Positions 7,557 to 16,364 are shown, numbered from the stretch's first letter. The stretch is 64,000 bases of DNA from Streptomyces sp. B1I3 (GCF_030816615.1 NZ_JAUSYD010000001.1:4238501-4302500), one strand, 5' to 3'. Translations and numbers: made by a program. Notes: generated from the letters alone by a model not told the origin.

Positions 7557-9824
7557 CTACTTGACCGGCTCGGGCTCCGGCACGTCCGCCGTCTCCGCTT
7601 CGCCCGCCGGGTCGGCAGGTGTCTTCACCGACTCCAGCAGCAGCTGCGAGACGTCGACCACCTGGATCGACTCCTTCGCCTGGCCGTCGTTCTTCTTGCC
7701 GTTGACCGAGTCGGTCAGCATGACGAGGCAGAAGGGGCAGGCGGTGGAGACGATGTCCGGGTTGAGGGAGAGGGCTTCGTCGACGCGCTCGTTGTTGATG
7801 CGCTTGCCGATCCGCTCCTCCATCCACATCCGCGCGCCGCCGGCGCCGCAGCAGAAGCCGCGCTCCTTGTGGCGGTGCATCTCCTCGTTCCGCAGGCCCG
7901 GGACCTTCGCGATGATCTCGCGCGGGGGCGTGTAGATCTTGTTGTGGCGGCCCAGGTAGCAGGGGTCGTGGTACGTGATCAGACCCTCGACCGGCGTCAC
8001 CGGGACCAGCTTGCCCTCGTCCACCAGGTGCTGGAGCAACTGCGTGTGGTGGATGACCTCGTACTCGCCGCCGAGCTGCGGGTACTCGTTCGCGATGGTG
8101 TTGAAGCAGTGCGGGCAGGTCGCGACGATTTTCTTCGAGGCCTTCGGCTTCTTCGTCCCGGGCTCGTCGTCGTCCTCGCCGAACGCCATGTTGAGCATGG
8201 CGACGTTCTCCTGGCCGAGCTGCTGGAACAGCGGCTCGTTGCCGAGGCGGCGGGCCGAGTCACCGGTGCACTTCTCGTCCCCGCCCATGATCGCGAACTT
8301 GACGCCCGCGATGTTCAGGAGCTCCGCGAAGGCCTTCGTCGTCTTCTTGGCCCGGTCCTCGAGGGCACCCGCGCAGCCGACCCAGTACAGGTAGTCGATC
8401 TCGCTGAGGTCCTCGACGTCCTTGCCGACGATCGGGACCTCGAAGTCGACCTCCTTGGTCCACTCCACGCGCTGCTTCTTGGCGAGCCCCCAGGGGTTGC
8501 CCTTCTTCTCCAGGTTCTTGAGCATCGTGCCCGCCTCGGACGGGAACGCGGACTCGATCATCACCTGGTAGCGGCGCATGTCGACGATGTGGTCGATGTG
8601 CTCGATGTCGACCGGGCACTGCTCCACGCACGCACCGCAGGTCGTGCAGGACCACAGCACGTCCGGGTCGATGACCCCGTTCTCCTCGAGCGTGCCGATG
8701 AGCGGGCGCTCGGCCTCGGCCAGGGCGGCCGCGGGAACGTCCTTGAGCTGTTCCGCCGTGGCCTTCTCGTTGCCCTCCATGTCCTTGCCGCCGCCGGCCA
8801 GCAGGTACGGGGCCTTGGCGTGCGCGTGGTCGCGCAGGGACATGATCAGGAGCTTGGGCGAGAGGGGCTTGCCCGTGTTCCAGGCGGGGCACTGCGACTG
8901 GCAGCGACCGCACTCGGTGCACGTGGAGAAGTCGAGGATGCCCTTCCAGGAGAACTGCTCGACCTGGGAGACACCGAAGGTGTCGTCCTCGCCCGGGTCC
9001 TCCCAGTTGATCTCCTTGCCGCCGGAGGTCATCGGCTGCAGCGCGCCGAGCGCGACGTCGCCGTCGGCGTTCCGCTTGAACCAGATGTTCGGGAAGGCGA
9101 GGAAGCGGTGCCAGGCGACACCCATGTTGGTGTTGAGCGAGACCGTGATCATCCAGATCAGCGAGACGCCGATCTTGACCATCGCGGTGAAGTAGATGAG
9201 GTTCTGGAGCGTCCCGAGCGCGAGGCCCTTGAAGGCGAGGACCAGGGGGTACGAGACGAAGTACGCGGCCTCGTAGCCCTCGACGTGGTGGATCGCGCCC
9301 TCGAGACCCCGCAGGGTCAGGATGGCCAGGCCGATGACCAGGATGACGTACTCGACGAAGTACGCCTGCCAGGCCTTCGAGCCGGCGAAGCGGGACTTGC
9401 GGCCGGCCCGGGAGGGCAGGTTCAGCAGTCGGATGGCCATCAGCGTGACGATGCCGAGCACCGTCATGATGCCGATGAACTCGATGTACAGCTCGAACGG
9501 CAGCCAGTCGCCGACGATCGGCAGCACCCAGTCGGCCTGGAAGAGCTGTCCGTACGCCTGGAGCAGCGTCGGCGGCAGTGTCAGGAAACCGATGGCGACG
9601 AACCAGTGCGCGAAGCCGACGATGCCCCACCGGTTCATCCGGGTGTGGCCGAGGAACTCCTTGACCAGGGTGATCGTGCGCTGTTTGGGGTCGTCGGTGC
9701 GGCTGCCTGCCGGGACCGGCTGTCCTATACGGACGGACCGGTAGATCTGCGCGACGGCTCGGGCGATGAGCGCAACGCCGACGACAGTCAGCACCAGCGA
9801 CACGATGATCGCGGCGAGTTGCAT
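7557..9824 (-). CDS. Membrane Fe-S oxidoreductase, EtfD-like (HdrD/CCG-domain)
   Basis: The 755-residue protein has an N-terminal membrane domain (about residues 1-240, NarI-like, with about six segments), a ferredoxin domain with two [4Fe-4S] motifs (CTECGRCQSQCP near 300, CTTCGACVEQCP near 390), and two CCG heterodisulfide-reductase-type domains (GCAGALEDR, CPHCFNTI, DPCYLGRHN, CCGAGGARMW, CPFC). The architecture matches mycobacterial Rv0338c (EtfD), which passes electrons from EtfAB, and so from acyl-CoA dehydrogenases, to menaquinone; I infer that role here. ATG 9824 follows GAGGAGC. An inverted repeat upstream (9873-9886) could be the operator of a fatty-acid regulator. Followed by a perfect-stem terminator. 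Confidence 0.88.
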   Translation of the reverse strand: MQLAAIIVSLVLTVVGVALIARAVAQIYRSVRIGQPVPAGSRTDDPKQRTITLVKEFLGHTRMNRWGIVGFAHWFVAIGFLTLPPTLLQAYGQLFQADWVLPIVGDWLPFELYIEFIGIMTVLGIVTLMAIRLLNLPSRAGRKSRFAGSKAWQAYFVEYVILVIGLAILTLRGLEGAIHHVEGYEAAYFVSYPLVLAFKGLALGTLQNLIYFTAMVKIGVSLIWMITVSLNTNMGVAWHRFLAFPNIWFKRNADGDVALGALQPMTSGGKEINWEDPGEDDTFGVSQVEQFSWKGILDFSTCTECGRCQSQCPAWNTGKPLSPKLLIMSLRDHAHAKAPYLLAGGGKDMEGNEKATAEQLKDVPAAALAEAERPLIGTLEENGVIDPDVLWSCTTCGACVEQCPVDIEHIDHIVDMRRYQVMIESAFPSEAGTMLKNLEKKGNPWGLAKKQRVEWTKEVDFEVPIVGKDVEDLSEIDYLYWVGCAGALEDRAKKTTKAFAELLNIAGVKFAIMGGDEKCTGDSARRLGNEPLFQQLGQENVAMLNMAFGEDDDEPGTKKPKASKKIVATCPHCFNTIANEYPQLGGEYEVIHHTQLLQHLVDEGKLVPVTPVEGLITYHDPCYLGRHNKIYTPPREIIAKVPGLRNEEMHRHKERGFCCGAGGARMWMEERIGKRINNERVDEALSLNPDIVSTACPFCLVMLTDSVNGKKNDGQAKESIQVVDVSQLLLESVKTPADPAGEAETADVPEPEPVK

Positions 9825-9872
9825 GTAGGGGCTCCTCGGGCCTGCGAGGGTGGGATCCAGCGTGACAAGTGA

Positions 9873-9886
9873 TTACTAAGCAGTAA
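9873..9886. promoter_or_regulatory. Inverted-repeat operator upstream of the Fe-S reductase
   Basis: TTACT-AAGC-AGTAA is a perfect 5-bp inverted repeat in a locally AT-rich stretch 49 bases upstream of the start codon. The size and form fit a TetR or GntR/FadR-type repressor site. The regulator is not in this window. Confidence 0.55.
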
Positions 9887-9915
9887 CTTAATCAGTCTGT
9901 GCTGACACTATCCAC

Positions 9916-10599
9916 TTATTCCGCCACGCTGTAGCCGCGCAGGCGGTGATCTGTGTCGCTCAGGTGAGCCTTTCCCCGGCGGGCGAGGGCGCGGAGTCCG
10001 GTGCGCAGCTGGATGTGCGCGGACCACGCCAGGATCGCCAGGTCGAGCCGTGTTCCATGATGCTCCGCGTAGTGCGCGTCGAGCAGGGCGGGTTCGTCCC
10101 AGGGCATGCCGGAGCGGGCCCGCACCTGTGCGAGACCGGTCAGGCCGGGCCTCAGCTCCCGGCGCCACCGGTCGGCTGCCGCCCCGTGGAGCGCCGGGTG
10201 GTCCGGTGCCAGGGGTGCGGGACCGACGAGTGAGAGCTCTCCCCGTACGACGTGGGGCAGCCGTGACAGCAGGTCGAGGCGGAATCTGCGGGTGTCCAGC
10301 GAGCGCAGCTCGAAGGGGTGGCCGCCGAGGCCGATACGGGTCTCCCGCCGCAGTACGCCGCCGGAGCCGCGGGGTCGCCGGAGGGCGAGGACCGGCGCGG
10401 CGAGGGCGAGCGCCGGGATGACGAGCACCAGGAAGGCCGAGCCGAGCACCAGATCGAGGAAACGCTTGAGGGTCAGGGCGGCCAGCGCCCCGGTGAGCCG
10501 GTCGCCGAGCCGGTCGAGGACGCGGCCGGCTGCCCGGGCGGCCGCAGGGACGGCGGGGTGCCGTCTCCTTCGTGCCGCAGTCTGCTTCGCGTTCCGCAT
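9916..10599 (-). CDS. Degenerate bacterial sugar transferase (WcaJ/PglC-like)
   Basis: The 227-residue protein matches the bacterial sugar transferase family (phosphoglycosyl transferases that load a sugar phosphate on undecaprenyl phosphate): KRFLDLVLGSAF and a hydrophobic re-entrant segment near residue 50, RRETRIGLGGHPF near 90, GELSLVGPAPLAP near 130 and PGLTGLAQVRARSG near 165. The catalytic Asp-Glu of the SLDELPQ motif is missing: the aligned stretch reads LLSRLPH with three residues deleted after it, and the PRP motif is PAP. It may be inactive or altered. I chose ATG 10599 (MRNAKQT) with AGGTG upstream. No partner glycosyltransferases are adjacent. Confidence 0.7.
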   Translation of the reverse strand: MRNAKQTAARRRRHPAVPAAARAAGRVLDRLGDRLTGALAALTLKRFLDLVLGSAFLVLVIPALALAAPVLALRRPRGSGGVLRRETRIGLGGHPFELRSLDTRRFRLDLLSRLPHVVRGELSLVGPAPLAPDHPALHGAAADRWRRELRPGLTGLAQVRARSGMPWDEPALLDAHYAEHHGTRLDLAILAWSAHIQLRTGLRALARRGKAHLSDTDHRLRGYSVAE

Positions 10600-10718
10600 T
10601 GCACCTGCCTGGGATCGGTGACGTGCCGTTATGACCGTCTCGCTGCTTTTTGTGACAGAACGATCCCACGGTGCGAAGGTGGGTGGGGGTGTGCGGCGCA
10701 CGGTGCGGCCCCCTGTTC

Positions 10719-10815
10719 ACCGATCGGCGCACGCGCGGTCCGGCCGGGAGTCGCCGATCGGTGCACGCGGGGTGCGGCCGGGAGTCGCCGATCGGTGCAC
10801 GCGGGGTGCGGCCCG
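10719..10815. repeat. Three tandem 34-bp repeats upstream of dnaK
   Basis: CGATCGG(T/C)GCACGCG starts at 10721, 10755 and 10789, an exact 34-base period; the second and third copies are nearly identical and the first is diverged. The gap between the sugar transferase and dnaK (10600-10994) holds these repeats, then the HspR operators and dnaK promoter, and no gene that I can support. Confidence 0.75.
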
Positions 10816-10900
10816 GTGCCACCGGCCGGCGCCTCTCCTGTGTGCGTTCGCCGCGCCGGGGAACCGGTAATGCCTGGTAGCGACATGGGTGAGCACATAA

Positions 10901-10921
10901 GTTGAGCGTAAGTGACTCAGG
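10901..10921. promoter_or_regulatory. Second, degenerate HAIR (HspR) operator
   Basis: GTTGAGC-N7-ACTCAGG matches the HspR-binding HAIR consensus CTTGAGT-N7-ACTCAAG at 11 of 14 defined positions with the correct 7-base spacer. It lies 52 bases upstream of the perfect site. HspR is known to bind more than one inverted repeat at the Streptomyces dnaK promoter. Confidence 0.65.
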
Positions 10922-10925
10922 TCCT

Positions 10926-10954
10926 TTGACTCCGGGGCGCGTGTCGTGCATCCT
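10926..10954 (+). promoter_or_regulatory. Putative dnaK promoter
   Basis: TTGACT (10926-10931) is followed after 17 bases by CATCCT (10949-10954). The perfect HAIR overlaps the -10 and start-site region, so HspR would block polymerase directly. Confidence 0.5.
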
Positions 10955-10973
10955 TGAGTCAGATCCACTCAAG
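10953..10973. promoter_or_regulatory. HAIR operator (HspR) of dnaK operon
   Basis: CTTGAGT (10953-10959), a 7-base spacer and ACTCAAG (10967-10973) match the HAIR consensus exactly. It sits 22 bases before the dnaK start codon; HspR from the last gene of the operon, with DnaK as co-repressor, would bind here. Confidence 0.93.
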
Positions 10974-10994
10974 TAGTCAGTTGGAGGAATCGAA

Positions 10995-12848
10995 ATGGCA
11001 CGTGCGGTCGGCATCGACCTGGGCACGACTAACTCCGTCGTGAGCGTTCTGGAAGGCGGCGAGCCCACCGTCATCACCAACGCCGAAGGCGCCAGGACCA
11101 CGCCGTCCGTCGTCGCCTTCGCGAAGAACGGCGAGGTGCTCGTCGGCGAGGTCGCCAAGCGCCAGGCGGTCACGAACGTCGACAGGACGATCCGTTCGGT
11201 CAAGCGCCACATGGGCACTGACTGGAAGATCGAGCTCGACGGCAAGAACTTCAACCCGCAGCAGATGAGCGCCTTCATCCTGCAGAAGCTGAAGCGCGAC
11301 GCCGAGGCGTACCTGGGCGAGAAGGTCACCGACGCGGTGATCACCGTCCCGGCGTACTTCAACGACTCCGAGCGTCAGGCGACCAAGGAGGCCGGCGAGA
11401 TCGCGGGCCTGAACGTCCTGCGCATCGTCAACGAGCCGACGGCCGCCGCTCTGGCGTACGGGCTCGACAAGGACGACCAGACGATCCTCGTCTTCGACCT
11501 CGGTGGCGGCACCTTCGACGTGTCCCTCCTGGAGATCGGCGACGGCGTCGTCGAGGTGAAGGCCACCAACGGTGACAACCACCTCGGTGGTGACGACTGG
11601 GACCAGCGCGTCGTCGACTACCTGGTGAAGCAGTTCGCCAACGGGCACGGCGTGGACCTGTCCAAGGACAAGATGGCTCTCCAGCGTCTCCGCGAGGCAG
11701 CGGAGAAGGCGAAGATCGAGCTCTCGTCCTCGACCGAGACCTCGATCAACCTGCCCTACATCACGGCGTCGGCCGAGGGCCCGCTGCACCTGGACGAGAA
11801 GCTCACGCGTTCGCAGTTCCAGCAGCTCACCGCTGACCTCCTGGACCGCTGCAAGAACCCGTTCCACAACGTCATCAAGGACGCGGGCATCCAGCTCTCC
11901 GAGATCGACCACGTCGTTCTCGTCGGTGGCTCGACCCGCATGCCGGCCGTGGCCGAGCTCGTCAAGGAGCTCACGGGCGGCCAGGACGCCAACAAGGGCG
12001 TGAACCCGGACGAGGTCGTCGCCATCGGCGCCTCGCTCCAGGCGGGTGTCCTCAAGGGTGAGGTCAAGGACGTCCTGCTCCTCGACGTGACCCCGCTGTC
12101 CCTGGGCATCGAGACCAAGGGAGGGATCATGACCAAGCTCATCGAGCGCAACACCACGATCCCGACCAAGCGTTCCGAGATCTTCACGACGGCCGAGGAC
12201 AACCAGCCGTCCGTGCAGATCCAGGTCTACCAGGGCGAGCGCGAGATCGCGGCGTACAACAAGAAGCTCGGGATGTTCGAGCTCACCGGTCTGCCGCCGG
12301 CCCCCCGTGGCGTGCCGCAGATCGAGGTCGCGTTCGACATCGACGCCAACGGCATCATGCACGTCGCTGCCAAGGACCTCGGCACCGGCAAGGAGCAGAA
12401 GATGACCGTCACCGGTGGCTCCTCGCTGCCGAAGGACGAGGTCAACCGCATGCGTGAAGAGGCCGAGCAGTACGCCGACGAGGACCACCGCCGTCGCGAG
12501 GCCGCCGAGTCCCGCAACCAGGGCGAGCAGCTCGTCTACCAGACGGAGAAGTTCCTCAAGGACAACGAGGACAAGGTCCCCGGTGACGTGAAGACGGAGG
12601 TGGAGACCGCGCTCACCGAGCTGAAGGAGAAGCTCAAGGGCGAGGACACCGCCGAGATCCGTACCGCCACCGAGAAGGTCGCGGCCGTCTCCCAGAAGCT
12701 GGGCCAGGCGATGTACGCCAACGCCCAGGCCGAGGGTGCGACCCCGGGCGCCGAGGCGCCGGGTGACGGCCAGGCGAAGGCCGACGACGACGTCGTCGAC
12801 GCCGAGATCGTGGACGACGAGAAGGACCAGAAGGGCGGTGCGGCGTGA
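10995..12848 (+). CDS. dnaK: Hsp70 chaperone DnaK
   Basis: The 617-residue chaperone binds exposed hydrophobic segments in an ATP-driven cycle. It starts ARAVGIDLGTTNSVVSVLEGG (phosphate 1), with DLGGGTFDVSLLEIGDG (phosphate 2) near residue 170, VLVGGSTRMPAV near 310, the substrate domain from about 360 and a lid ending in an acidic tail. Actinobacterial length and features are normal. TTGGAGGAA precedes the ATG. It is first of the dnaK-grpE-dnaJ-hspR operon under HspR control; DnaK also acts as co-repressor of HspR in Streptomyces. The stop overlaps the grpE GTG. Confidence 0.98.
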   Translation: MARAVGIDLGTTNSVVSVLEGGEPTVITNAEGARTTPSVVAFAKNGEVLVGEVAKRQAVTNVDRTIRSVKRHMGTDWKIELDGKNFNPQQMSAFILQKLKRDAEAYLGEKVTDAVITVPAYFNDSERQATKEAGEIAGLNVLRIVNEPTAAALAYGLDKDDQTILVFDLGGGTFDVSLLEIGDGVVEVKATNGDNHLGGDDWDQRVVDYLVKQFANGHGVDLSKDKMALQRLREAAEKAKIELSSSTETSINLPYITASAEGPLHLDEKLTRSQFQQLTADLLDRCKNPFHNVIKDAGIQLSEIDHVVLVGGSTRMPAVAELVKELTGGQDANKGVNPDEVVAIGASLQAGVLKGEVKDVLLLDVTPLSLGIETKGGIMTKLIERNTTIPTKRSEIFTTAEDNQPSVQIQVYQGEREIAAYNKKLGMFELTGLPPAPRGVPQIEVAFDIDANGIMHVAAKDLGTGKEQKMTVTGGSSLPKDEVNRMREEAEQYADEDHRRREAAESRNQGEQLVYQTEKFLKDNEDKVPGDVKTEVETALTELKEKLKGEDTAEIRTATEKVAAVSQKLGQAMYANAQAEGATPGAEAPGDGQAKADDDVVDAEIVDDEKDQKGGAA

Positions 12849-13495
12849 CCGAGGAGACTCCGGGCTTCGACGAGAAGCCTGACGTCCCCTCCGGCGCCAA
12901 CCCCGACGACGCCGAACCGACGGCCGCCACCCCCTCCGAGGAGGAGGCGGCGGCCCCGGCCGGGGACGTACAGCAGACAGTTGCCCTGACGGCCCAGCTG
13001 GACCAGGTGCGTACCGCGCTCAACGAGCGCACGGGTGACCTCCAGCGGCTGCAGGCCGAGTACCAGAACTACCGTCGCCGCGTGGAGCGGGACCGGGTCC
13101 AGGTCAAGGAGGTCGCGGTCGCGGGCCTTCTGTCCGACCTCCTGCCCGTGCTCGACGACGTCGGGCGCGCGCGGGAACACGGCGAGCTCGTCGGCGGCTT
13201 CAAGTCGGTGGCCGAATCCCTGGAGACGGTCGTCGCGAAGCTGGGACTCCAGCAGTTCGGCAAGGAGGGCGAGCCCTTCGACCCGACGATCCACGAGGCC
13301 CTGATGCACTCGTACGCACCGGACGTCACCGAGACGACCTGCGTGGCGATCCTGCAGCCGGGGTACCGCATCGGGGAGCGCACGATCCGCCCCGCGCGGG
13401 TGGCCGTGGCCGAGCCGCAGCCGGGCGCCACGCCCGCGGCGGCGAAGGAAGAGAAGGCAGACGACGAGGAGAGCGGTGGCACCGAAGAGGTCTGA
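12845..13495 (+). CDS. grpE: Nucleotide exchange factor GrpE
   Basis: The 216-residue protein releases ADP from DnaK. A disordered acidic N-terminus (residues 1-50) is followed by a long coiled coil (QLDQVRTALNERTGDLQRLQ, then YQNYRRRVERD) and the beta domain with GEPFDPTIHEALMH near 140 and ILQPGYRIGERTIRPARVAVA, both family hallmarks. The C-terminus is again acidic and disordered. The GTG start overlaps the dnaK stop by four bases (GTGA), giving translational coupling. Confidence 0.97.
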   Translation: MTEETPGFDEKPDVPSGANPDDAEPTAATPSEEEAAAPAGDVQQTVALTAQLDQVRTALNERTGDLQRLQAEYQNYRRRVERDRVQVKEVAVAGLLSDLLPVLDDVGRAREHGELVGGFKSVAESLETVVAKLGLQQFGKEGEPFDPTIHEALMHSYAPDVTETTCVAILQPGYRIGERTIRPARVAVAEPQPGATPAAAKEEKADDEESGGTEEV

Positions 13496-13588
13496 CACCA
13501 CGTCCGACCACTGCGGTGCACACCGACGGGGCGTGCGGCCGGCCACGGGGCCGGCCGCACGGCCGATCGTCCGGAAGGAGGGACGTCG

Positions 13589-14776
13589 ATGAGCACGAAG
13601 GACTTCGTCGAGAAGGACTACTACAAGGTTCTCGGCGTCCCCAAGGACGCCACCGACGCCGAGGTCAAGAAGGCGTACCGGAAGCTCGCCCGCGAGTTCC
13701 ACCCGGACGCCAACAAGGGCGACTCGAAGGCGGAGGAGCGCTTCAAGGAGATCTCCGAGGCGAACGACGTCCTCGGTGACCCCAAGCGGCGCAAGGAGTA
13801 CGACGAGGCGCGCGCCCTCTTCGGCAACGGCGGCTTCCGGGCAGGCCCCGGCGGCGCGGGCGGCAACTTCAACTTCGACCTGGGCGACCTCTTCGGGGGC
13901 ACCCCGGGCGGTGGCCAGGGCGGCGGTGCCGGCGGATTCGGCGGTGGCGGCGGCCTGGGTGACGTCTTCGGGGGACTGTTCAACCGTGGCGGCACCGGCA
14001 CCCGTGTCCAGCCGCGACGCGGCCAGGACATCGAGTCCGAGGTCACGCTCAGCTTCACGGAGGCCGTCGACGGGGCCACGGTCCCGCTGCGGATGTCCAG
14101 CCAGGCTCCCTGCAAGGCATGCTCGGGCACCGGCGACAAGAACGGCACCCCGAGGGTCTGTCCGACCTGTGTCGGCACCGGACAGGTGTCACGCGGGACC
14201 GGCGGCGGCTTCTCGCTCACCGACCCCTGTGTGGACTGCAAGGGCCGGGGCCTGATCGCCCAGGACCCCTGCGAGGTCTGCAAGGGCAGTGGCCGGGCGA
14301 AGTCGGCGCGCACCATGCAGGTGCGGATTCCGGCGGGTGTGCTGGACGGCCAGCGGATCAGGCTGCGCGGCAAGGGCAGCCCGGGCGAGCGCGGCGGCCC
14401 GGCCGGCGACCTCTACGTCGTCGTCCACGTCGGCGCCCACCCGGTCTTCGGCCGCAAGGGCGACAACCTCACGGTCACCGTGCCCGTCACCTTCGTGGAG
14501 GCGGCACTCGGCGGCGAGGTGAAGGTCCCCACGCTCGGCGGGCCACCCGTCACCCTGAAGCTACCCCCCGGCACGCCGAACGGGCGTACGATGCGGGCCC
14601 GCGGCAAGGGGGCCGTGCGCAAGGACGGAACCCGGGGCGACCTGCTGGTCACCGTCGAGGTCTCCGTACCCAAGGACCTCGGCCCGGAGGCGCAGGACGC
14701 GCTGGAGGCCTACCGGAAGGCGACCGCCGGGGAGGACCCGCGGGCGGAGCTGTTCCAGGCTGCGAAGGGAGCTTGA
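13589..14776 (+). CDS. dnaJ: Co-chaperone DnaJ (Hsp40, type I)
   Basis: The 395-residue protein stimulates DnaK ATPase and delivers substrates. It has an N-terminal J domain with HPD in REFHPDAN near residue 38, a Gly/Phe-rich linker (about 80-135), and four zinc-binding CxxCxGxG motifs: CKACSGTG, CPTCVGTG, CVDCKGRG and CEVCKGSG, followed by two beta domains. A GGAAGGAGGG site precedes the ATG. A 93-base gap separates it from grpE, and hspR starts two bases after its stop. Confidence 0.98.
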   Translation: MSTKDFVEKDYYKVLGVPKDATDAEVKKAYRKLAREFHPDANKGDSKAEERFKEISEANDVLGDPKRRKEYDEARALFGNGGFRAGPGGAGGNFNFDLGDLFGGTPGGGQGGGAGGFGGGGGLGDVFGGLFNRGGTGTRVQPRRGQDIESEVTLSFTEAVDGATVPLRMSSQAPCKACSGTGDKNGTPRVCPTCVGTGQVSRGTGGGFSLTDPCVDCKGRGLIAQDPCEVCKGSGRAKSARTMQVRIPAGVLDGQRIRLRGKGSPGERGGPAGDLYVVVHVGAHPVFGRKGDNLTVTVPVTFVEAALGGEVKVPTLGGPPVTLKLPPGTPNGRTMRARGKGAVRKDGTRGDLLVTVEVSVPKDLGPEAQDALEAYRKATAGEDPRAELFQAAKGA

Positions 14777-14777
14777 G

Positions 14778-15224
14778 ATGGACGGCCGTCGACGCAATCC
14801 GTACCAGCTGACGGACGAATCACCGGTCTACGTCATTTCGATCGCGGCCCAGCTCTCGGGCCTCCACCCGCAGACGCTGCGCCAGTACGACCGCCTCGGC
14901 CTGGTCTCGCCCGACCGCACGGCCGGACGCGGCCGGCGCTACTCCGCCCGGGACATCGAGCTGCTGCGCACGGTGCAGCAGCTGTCGCAGGACGAAGGCA
15001 TCAACCTCGCGGGCATCAAGCGCATCATCGAGCTGGAGAACCAGGTCGCCGCCCTCCAGCAGCGTGTCGCCGAACTCTCGGCGGCCGTGGACGGCGCGGC
15101 CGTGGCCATGCAGCAGCGCGAGGCCCAGGTGCACGCCTCCTACCGGCGCGACCTCGTGCCGTACCAGGACGTGCAGCAGACCGGTGCGCTGGTGGTCTGG
15201 CGGCCCAAGAGGCCGAAGGACTGA
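14778..15224 (+). CDS. hspR: MerR-type heat-shock repressor HspR
   Basis: The 148-residue regulator has a MerR winged-helix domain (VYVISIAAQLSGLHPQTLRQ, then YDRLGLVSPDRTAGRGRRYS and IELLRTVQQLSQDEGINLAG) and a coiled coil (IIELENQVAALQQRVAELSA). It binds HAIR sites and represses dnaK and clpB, using DnaK as co-repressor, so free DnaK reports folding load. All expected operators are in this window (10953, 10901, 18830). It is last in the dnaK operon, an autoregulatory arrangement, and is followed by a strong terminator. Confidence 0.97.
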   Translation: MDGRRRNPYQLTDESPVYVISIAAQLSGLHPQTLRQYDRLGLVSPDRTAGRGRRYSARDIELLRTVQQLSQDEGINLAGIKRIIELENQVAALQQRVAELSAAVDGAAVAMQQREAQVHASYRRDLVPYQDVQQTGALVVWRPKRPKD

Positions 15225-15251
15225 GGCGGAGCCGCTCGGCCCCGCTCGCGT

Positions 15252-15286
15252 GAGGCAGGATCACCGGTTCGCCGGGGTCCTGCCTC
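15252..15286 (+). terminator. Terminator of the dnaK operon
   Basis: A GAGGCAGGA..CCGG stem (15252-15267) pairs with CCGG..TCCTGCCTC (15272-15286) around a TTCG tetraloop, just past hspR and between convergent genes, so it may work in both directions. Confidence 0.8.
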
Positions 15287-15335
15287 CTCGTGCGTCCGGG
15301 CACGAGAGCCCGGGCGGGAGGGACGCGCCCATGCG

Positions 15336-16364
15336 TCACTCTCCGCCCGGCGGGATGTCCGGCGGCGGTTCCGTCACGCCGGGCGGAGTGCCGTCCGGCT
15401 CCGCGATGCCGGACCGCACGAGGCGCGCGCCCAACTGGGTACGGCTGTGTGCGTCGACCCTCTGCATGAGCTTGGAGATGTGGGAGCGGCACGTGCGGAC
15501 GCTGATGCCCAGCTCACGGGCCACCTCGTCGTCGACGAGGCCCTCGACGAGGAGCCGGGCGATGCTCTGCTGGACGGCGGTGACACGGGTACCGGGGGCG
15601 GCGGACGGAAGCTGCCGGGTGTACGGGGTGGCCTGTGCCCACAGGACCTCGTAGACCCGGGTGAGGTAGCGGACCAGGGCCGGATGCCGGATCTCCAGGG
15701 CCACGTCCTCGTGGGGTGCCACCTGGGCGTAGGCCACGGTGCGGTCGAAGATGATGAGGCGGTCGACCCTCTGCTCGATGGTGCGCACCTCGAGGCGGTC
15801 GCCCGGCATCTGGGACAGGTACTCCCTGAGCCGCGGGCTGTAGCGCGCGGGATGCTGGTAGAGGTGCCTGAGGCGGGCGCCTCCGGCGATCGCGGCGCGG
15901 CCGTTGCCTATGGCCTGCCGGATGTGGTGCTCGAGGCGGTTGCCGCCCGGTTGCGCGGTCAGAACCTCTTCGGTGGCGCGTGCGGAGGCTTCCTCGAGCG
16001 CCGAGATGATCAGCGGCCTCCCCTCGAGCACGGTGATGGCGAGATTGGGGTCGTCGTTGGTGATCGTCGCCAGAGGCGCCAGCGTCCCGGCGAGAGCGGT
16101 GGTGAGCTGTATCCGCTCGTCGATCTCCCGGGCGATGGGCTGCAACAGGTAGGCCAGGGCGGCGGAGGCCGGCACGGGGCGTAGCCACGCGCTGTCGTCC
16201 GGGTCGGGGTGGACGAGGGCCAGCTCGAGCAGGCACGGGGCGGCCGCGAGGTCGCTGCGCGCGATGCGTCCGGCGCGCAACGCCTGCTTGTACAGGCTGA
16301 CGGCCGGGGCGCAGAGTTCTCGGGTTCCGTGCGGATGCGCCCGCTTTGCCTCATCGGCATCCAT
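15336..16364 (-). CDS. LuxR-type regulator with PLD-like sensory region
   Basis: The 342-residue protein ends in a LuxR-type helix-turn-helix (QQSIARLLVEGLVDDEVARE, then LGISVRTCRSHISKLMQR). The middle resembles the phospholipase-D-like fold of TrmB-type regulators (GARLRHLYQHPARYSPRLRE, then EVRTIEQRVDRLIIFDRTVA), without HKD catalytic motifs, so it is probably a ligand or protein sensor. I chose ATG 16364, preceded by GAGGGG. It is a paralogue of the next gene (16536-17519), arranged in tandem on the same strand after 171 bases. Both lie beside the DIGW-repeat peptide locus and are its likely regulators, which is inference. Confidence 0.78.
   Translation of the reverse strand: MDADEAKRAHPHGTRELCAPAVSLYKQALRAGRIARSDLAAAPCLLELALVHPDPDDSAWLRPVPASAALAYLLQPIAREIDERIQLTTALAGTLAPLATITNDDPNLAITVLEGRPLIISALEEASARATEEVLTAQPGGNRLEHHIRQAIGNGRAAIAGGARLRHLYQHPARYSPRLREYLSQMPGDRLEVRTIEQRVDRLIIFDRTVAYAQVAPHEDVALEIRHPALVRYLTRVYEVLWAQATPYTRQLPSAAPGTRVTAVQQSIARLLVEGLVDDEVARELGISVRTCRSHISKLMQRVDAHSRTQLGARLVRSGIAEPDGTPPGVTEPPPDIPPGGE

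Noticed and set aside
6300..9872. Very long plus-strand open frame opposite the Fe-S reductase
   Set aside because: It mirrors the codon bias of the real gene on the other strand; the product is Arg/Val/Leu/Gly repeats with no domain and no binding site.
10719..10815. Tandem repeats considered as a CRISPR array
   Set aside because: The units are contiguous with no spacers, only three copies, and there are no cas genes.
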